A stretch of DNA of 62,209 nt from an uncultured Eubacteriales bacterium (GTDB lineage: Bacteria; Bacillota; Clostridia; Oscillospirales; CAG-272): contig CATWNM010000010.1 of NCBI GenBank assembly GCA_958352145.1, positions 1 to 62,209 on the forward strand, read 5' to 3'. A model generated the notes under the pieces. That model did not search any database. It was given only the letters and a program-made list of their open reading frames with translations, and was not told the origin of the DNA. Below are positions 58,815-62,209 of this stretch, piece by piece. A program made the translations under genes and the position numbers. Positions within the stretch are counted from its first letter, which is position 1, and each line of letters starts with the position of its first letter.

Positions 58815-59000
58815 TCTGCCAAGGTATACGGCCGGTTTTCTGACTCAAGACAGCGCGCATCCCCAAAAAAGCAAAGATGAAAAAACGCATCTTCGCCGGA
58901 CGCCCATAAACGCGCTTTCGGCGCTGCGCCTGTCAATTACAGCAATGGCAGTTGTGCCGGAATCGAACCGGCTCTCCGTTTATTTACTCAGCGAACAACT
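58815..59000 (-). promoter_or_regulatory. cobalamin riboswitch of the btu-cbi operon
   Basis: Reading the minus strand, CTGAGTAAATAAACGGAGAG, CCGGTTCGATTCCGG, CAACTGCCATTGCTGTAATT and, after a variable arm, TGAGTCAGAAAACCGGCCGT follow the order of the cobalamin-riboswitch core (GTGAGTTAATAGGGAA, GGTG-GAATC, CGCCACTGTAA, GTCAGGA-ACC). The GCCGG-TTCGATT-CCGGC hairpin is the T-loop-like arm of this class. P1 could use AGTTGT/ACAACT or the GGCCGTAT end; I cannot fix the exact ends. Confidence 0.8.
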
Positions 59001-59035
59001 TTTCAAACCGCAACCTAAATTATGCAATTTTTGTT

Positions 59036-59064
59036 ATTATACATGATTTTTCTCAATCTGTCAA
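59036..59064 (-). promoter_or_regulatory. consensus sigma-A promoter of the btu-cbi operon
   Basis: On the minus strand TTGACA (59059-59064) and TATAAT (59036-59041) are exactly 17 nt apart. Transcription would start near 59028, just ahead of the riboswitch. This is the best-matching promoter in the window. Confidence 0.88.
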
Positions 59065-59208
59065 TCACCCATGATACAAATATTGGAAAAATCGCGCGAT
59101 TTTGGAAATCTTTGTTTTTGCGGAAGGGGCCATATCCGCACGCACATATTTCCGCGCCGGAAAGCATATGTTAAACCGACCCAGATTTTTCGGAGGGAGG
59201 CGGCAGCC

Positions 59209-59976
59209 TTGCGGATTGCCATTGCGGGCGCGCACGGAAAAATGGGGCGCGAGTGCGCCCGCGTCTTTTTGTCGGAGGGCCACGAATGCCCGTTTTTTAT
59301 CAGCCGCAGCGCTTCAAACGACGGCGCGTGGTACACAGGCTTTGACGCTTTGCCCGATTCCCTCTTTTGCGACTGCATCGTCGACTTTTCCAGCCCTTCT
59401 CTCCTTCCCTCTCTGCTCGACTACGCCGTGCGCTGCAAAACGCCCGCGGTTCTGGCGACCACCGGCTATTCGACGGCGCAAATCGAAGCGCTCGCAGAGG
59501 CTGCGAAAACCATACCCATTTTTATGAGCCGAAACATGTCGGTCGGCGTCCATATTACAGGCAAACTCTGCGAAATTCTTGCCGGCGCGCTTTTTCCCGC
59601 ATATGACGCCGAAATCGTTGAAACGCATCACGCATCCAAAAAGGACGCGCCCAGCGGCACCGCGCTCTATCTGGCCGATCAGATCAAAAAAGGCAGCGGC
59701 TGCGGGACTTTCGTCTACGACCGGCGAATAAACCAGATCAGACAGCGCGGGGAGATCGGCATTCATTCCCTGCGCGGCGGCAGCGTCGTGGGCCGTCACA
59801 CCGTAAATTTCTTCGGTATGGGGGAAAGCATTACCATTGAGCACAACGCGGAAAACCGCGAATTGTTTGCACGCGGCGCGCTGGCGGCGGCAATCTTCCT
59901 ATACAAAAAACCGCCCGGACTGTACGGCATGGACACACTGGTCGAGTCTATGCTGAAGCCGGAACTCCAAAAATAA
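59209..59976 (+). CDS. dapB: 4-hydroxy-tetrahydrodipicolinate reductase
   Basis: The 255-aa enzyme of lysine/diaminopimelate synthesis starts LRIAIAGAHGKMGRECARVF (nucleotide-binding GxxGxMG). It has ILATTGYS-like AVLATTGYSTAQIEALAEAA, the catalytic EIVETHHASKKDAPSGTALY (E-x-HH-x-x-K-x-D-x-PSGT), and GRHTVNFFGMGESITIEHNA. TTG 59209 follows GGAGGGA at about 10 nt; upstream in-frame codons from 59071 are not conserved. It is monocistronic, without dapA next to it. Confidence 0.93.
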   Translation: MRIAIAGAHGKMGRECARVFLSEGHECPFFISRSASNDGAWYTGFDALPDSLFCDCIVDFSSPSLLPSLLDYAVRCKTPAVLATTGYSTAQIEALAEAAKTIPIFMSRNMSVGVHITGKLCEILAGALFPAYDAEIVETHHASKKDAPSGTALYLADQIKKGSGCGTFVYDRRINQIRQRGEIGIHSLRGGSVVGRHTVNFFGMGESITIEHNAENRELFARGALAAAIFLYKKPPGLYGMDTLVESMLKPELQK

Positions 59977-60016
59977 CCGGACGCTGAACGGCTTTTGCTG
60001 TTCAGCGTCCGGTTTT
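59977..60016 (+). terminator. terminator of dapB
   Basis: CCGGACGCTGAAC (59977-59989) pairs perfectly with GTTCAGCGTCCGG (60000-60012), followed by TTTT. It begins directly after the stop codon. Confidence 0.85.
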
Positions 60017-60064
60017 ATCAACAGTCTCGCGTTCTCGCCGCACAGCGGCGCAACAGCTTGAAAA

Positions 60065-62209
60065 TCACGCCGGATTCTCAAGAATCCATCGCAAAATCAT
60101 CAGCGCGTCTAAAAGTTCCGTTTTTCCGTTTCCGTCAATATCGGTGAACTTTGATTCAGTTCCCGCCGATATGTGACGCAAAACCCAGAGTACGTCGGAA
60201 AGGCTGGTTTTCCCATCCCGATTCGCATCGCCGTACCGCGCAAACGCCGCGTGAATCGTATGATCCTCCGAAAGGTTGACAAAGGAATATTCTTTCGGCG
60301 TACCAACGCTTTTCCCGTCAACTTTTACGTCATAGAGGACATGGCCGGTCTCCGCAGTAAAAGTATAAACAAGCGTTTCTCCGACGTAAACTTCGGTTTG
60401 TCCTGCGGGCGCGATTGTTCCGCCCCCGTCCGCGGTCGCCGAGACGGTCACAACGCCGCTTGCCGTTACGTCTTCGGTGATAACGGCGAAAACGTCTGGC
60501 TTGAGCTTGACCGAGCGCGCGCCTGTAAAGGTAAGATGATCCGCGCCGCAGGTACCGCCGCTGATTTTGTAAAAGCTGCCGCTTTTTACCGTAACATCCG
60601 AGTTCTGTTCAAACAAACCGCAGAGTCCACCTACGTATTCTTCAAGAGAAAGGCCGCTCTTGGCAAGCGCCGCCGCATGCCCTGTTCCCACATATCGAAA
60701 ATGCCATGCTTCGTAGATAAAGCCGGTTTCCAGGGTCTTATTTTTTAAAAAGCGAAGGACAAAACCGTATTCGGGACCGTGTTCGACCAGCCACGCCCAT
60801 TCTTTTGTACTGTCATAATAGTGATGGTTTTTCCCCGAATATCCGAGCGTATTATCGTAAATGTCTACGGCATAGCCAAGCTGATGCTCGGAACCGCCCG
60901 GAACCCCGCAGGAACGATTGACAAGCGCGCAGGCGGTATCGAAATCATAAGCGTACGTTCTGCGGAGCCGCCCGATATAGCTTGTAAAGAGCTGATATTG
61001 CCGCTGATAGGTTCGGGAGGCGTCGCTGATATACGGGAGTTTGAGTCCGGCGTTCTTCATCGCGTTCATCATTGTGTCGAAAGCCGCGGCGGCGTCGGCG
61101 CGCAGCGTGTACTGGCTATTTAGACCAAGCGGCGCGGAATCAGTCAGTTCAAAATCGGTCGTGACTGGAATCACGTTCGTGCAAATGCGCAGATGTTCGT
61201 TTGGAACATCCACTCCAACGAGGTCGCTGTATCGAAAGTATTGATACCCGCCGATCAGCGAGAGCTGATAATTATCCTTGTCCGGATTTTTGCAGTCGCG
61301 CAGCATTTCGCAATTTTCTCCAAATACGACTTTGTTATATCTGGCGGCGATGACGTTGGAAGAAGGATTGTTTGCGGTATCAAAGATAAGATTGTCAAAT
61401 TCCACAGGGCCGGACAGCTTGTAGTGCATATCGCCGTCGAAAATGAATTTTGCCCCGCGCTCCCGATAATCCGTGCCGCCGTAAATCGATGTAACGTATA
61501 ACGTTCCGCTGTGCGCGGGTTCTTGGAAAACGAGGGGGTCGTCTCCAATTTTATACTTCAGGTTCGCATGGATAGTGCACGCGCCGACAAGAACGACCAT
61601 GCCTCCGCGCTCGCCCAGCGTTTCCAGCGCCTTTCCATAGTCGCCGAGCGGATAGCTGGGGTGGCTTCCGTCGCCAAATCCGCCGTCCGCGACGAAAACG
61701 ACTGCGCTCGCTATCTTTTCTGGAAGCTGCGCATTGCCGGCAAATTCAGTCAGCCCGCAGATTTTGCAGGTATGGATCCATTGCTCTCCGCCAAATGAGT
61801 TTTCGTACATGTCGCCGAAGTCATGCGCGTTTTTTGCCTCGCAGACCGTTTCTATGCGGTCGAAAAGCGCAAGCTTTGCCAGATAGAGAACACCGTCCGC
61901 GACGGTTCGCGGATCATAGGTCAGAATTTTTTTACCGCCGACGGCATAAAGCGGAACCGAATCAAATTCAAAAATATCTCCGCCGTCAATATAAAGATGC
62001 GCGTTGCCTGATAGGGTATTTGCGGAAGCGCTGCCCGCAAGATAGACGTTTTCGATTACGGCTGTATCTTTCAGATACAGATTACAGCTTTCGGCGGTAG
62101 ACGCGTTTTCAACGGCGCCCATAAATAGATAGCGAACGCGCGCATTACCTGCGACGGTTAGGTTGCCGGTTCCAGTATGCCTGCGCGCGCCGCTGTAACG
62201 TGAAAATGC
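60065..62209 (-). CDS. partial: large surface protein with VanY carboxypeptidase, beta-repeat and type I dockerin
   Basis: The frame stays open to the window edge, so the N-terminus is missing; counting from the first internal Met at 62122 (685 residues). Residues 1-330 are beta-rich sequence with 'Listeria-Bacteroides'-like Asn/Gly turns and an odd CICGLTEF/HTCKICGLTEF motif. Residues 335-490 are a VanY/D-Ala-D-Ala carboxypeptidase (ISDASRTYQRQYQLFTSYI; SEHQLGYAVDIYD with zinc ligands His413 and Asp420; EAWHFRYVG with Glu471 and His474). A bacterial beta-repeat follows (550-628: GGGTIAPAGQ...HTIHAAFA), and 631-685 is a type I dockerin with two Ca-binding loops (GDANRDGKTSLSDVLWVLRH, DIDGNGKTELLDALMILRWI). 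It probably trims peptidoglycan peptides and docks to a cohesin on the surface. Confidence 0.85.
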   Translation of the reverse strand, partial: AFSRYSGARRHTGTGNLTVAGNARVRYLFMGAVENASTAESCNLYLKDTAVIENVYLAGSASANTLSGNAHLYIDGGDIFEFDSVPLYAVGGKKILTYDPRTVADGVLYLAKLALFDRIETVCEAKNAHDFGDMYENSFGGEQWIHTCKICGLTEFAGNAQLPEKIASAVVFVADGGFGDGSHPSYPLGDYGKALETLGERGGMVVLVGACTIHANLKYKIGDDPLVFQEPAHSGTLYVTSIYGGTDYRERGAKFIFDGDMHYKLSGPVEFDNLIFDTANNPSSNVIAARYNKVVFGENCEMLRDCKNPDKDNYQLSLIGGYQYFRYSDLVGVDVPNEHLRICTNVIPVTTDFELTDSAPLGLNSQYTLRADAAAAFDTMMNAMKNAGLKLPYISDASRTYQRQYQLFTSYIGRLRRTYAYDFDTACALVNRSCGVPGGSEHQLGYAVDIYDNTLGYSGKNHHYYDSTKEWAWLVEHGPEYGFVLRFLKNKTLETGFIYEAWHFRYVGTGHAAALAKSGLSLEEYVGGLCGLFEQNSDVTVKSGSFYKISGGTCGADHLTFTGARSVKLKPDVFAVITEDVTASGVVTVSATADGGGTIAPAGQTEVYVGETLVYTFTAETGHVLYDVKVDGKSVGTPKEYSFVNLSEDHTIHAAFARYGDANRDGKTSLSDVLWVLRHISAGTESKFTDIDGNGKTELLDALMILRWILENPA

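Noticed and set aside
58950..58995. tRNA-like T-arm (GCCGG-TTCGATT-CCGGC) followed by a CCA-like end on the minus strand
   Set aside because: No anticodon or D arm fits upstream. The arm is explained by the T-loop of the cobalamin riboswitch in front of btuF.
59071..59208. N-terminal extension of dapB to 59071
   Set aside because: The 46 extra codons are not family-like, and a good ribosome site precedes TTG 59209.
49618..59976. Several long plus-strand open frames opposite the cobalamin genes (for example 53878-55212 and 47901-49508)
   Set aside because: They are antisense frames kept open by GC-rich codon usage; their products are Arg/His-rich without any family motif.

Overview
The window reads as chromosomal DNA of a strictly anaerobic, fermentative Clostridia-type Bacillota, probably a gut or rumen Oscillospirales/Christensenellales-like lineage. 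The evidence is an [FeFe]-hydrogenase of the electron-bifurcating HydABC/Hnd type, an NfnAB transhydrogenase, the oxygen-independent (Cbi) cobalamin route, sigma-A promoters with AGGAGG ribosome sites and frequent TTG/GTG starts, a type I dockerin, and an Enterococcus-like agmatine deiminase operon. The lineage itself is inference. I saw no insertion sequence, CRISPR array, rRNA or tRNA.

Layout. 1-2730: an AT-richer decay zone with frameshifted remnants (surface-protein tail, HxlR regulator, thioredoxin-like protein, GNAT acetyltransferase, 4Fe-4S protein) around one intact gene, tam; a near-identical 21-bp sequence lies at both ends. 2733-4529: a sialidase-fold lipoprotein. 4882-9329: aguBDAC, which converts agmatine to putrescine, ATP, CO2 and NH3. 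9518-18394: housekeeping genes (dxs, comM, malic enzyme, a GT2 glycosyltransferase, an RlmA-type methylase, feoAB), with a cluster of DnaA-box-like 9-mers between dxs and comM. 18395-22978: REP-like hairpin repeats, nfnAB, an iron-type alcohol dehydrogenase, a dead SDR gene. 22975-27196: an ECF sigma factor, a membrane LRR protein in the anti-sigma position and a DUF3298-like lipoprotein.

27405-35754 is a ten-gene minus-strand operon for a bifurcating hydrogenase (hydC, hndB, hydB, hydA). Between the structural genes lie two DRTGG proteins, two HATPase proteins, a PHP phosphoesterase and a catalytically degenerate, HydS-like hydrogenase paralogue. This looks like a redox or H2 signalling module built into the operon and is the best candidate here for an incompletely described system.

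36019-59030 is mostly cobalamin. A plus-strand unit (promoter, cobalamin riboswitch, terminator, a small HNH-repeat protein, cobT, cobU, cobS, a short CobU-like gene, cobC) completes the lower ligand and nucleotide loop. A DUF1538 membrane protein and a double-PII protein follow. A minus-strand unit with its own promoter, riboswitch and terminator carries btuF-btuC-btuD-cbiA-cbiC-cbiD-cbiF-cbiG-cbiH-cbiJ/E/T-cbiB-cobD-cbiP-cobO, and every junction overlaps. CbiL, a cobaltochelatase (CbiK/CbiX) and uroporphyrinogen methyltransferase are not in the window. The window ends with dapB and a partial VanY-repeat-dockerin protein.

Metabolically, HydABC and NfnAB balance ferredoxin, NADH and NADPH; malic enzyme and the alcohol dehydrogenase serve fermentation; the agu operon gives ATP and acid tolerance.
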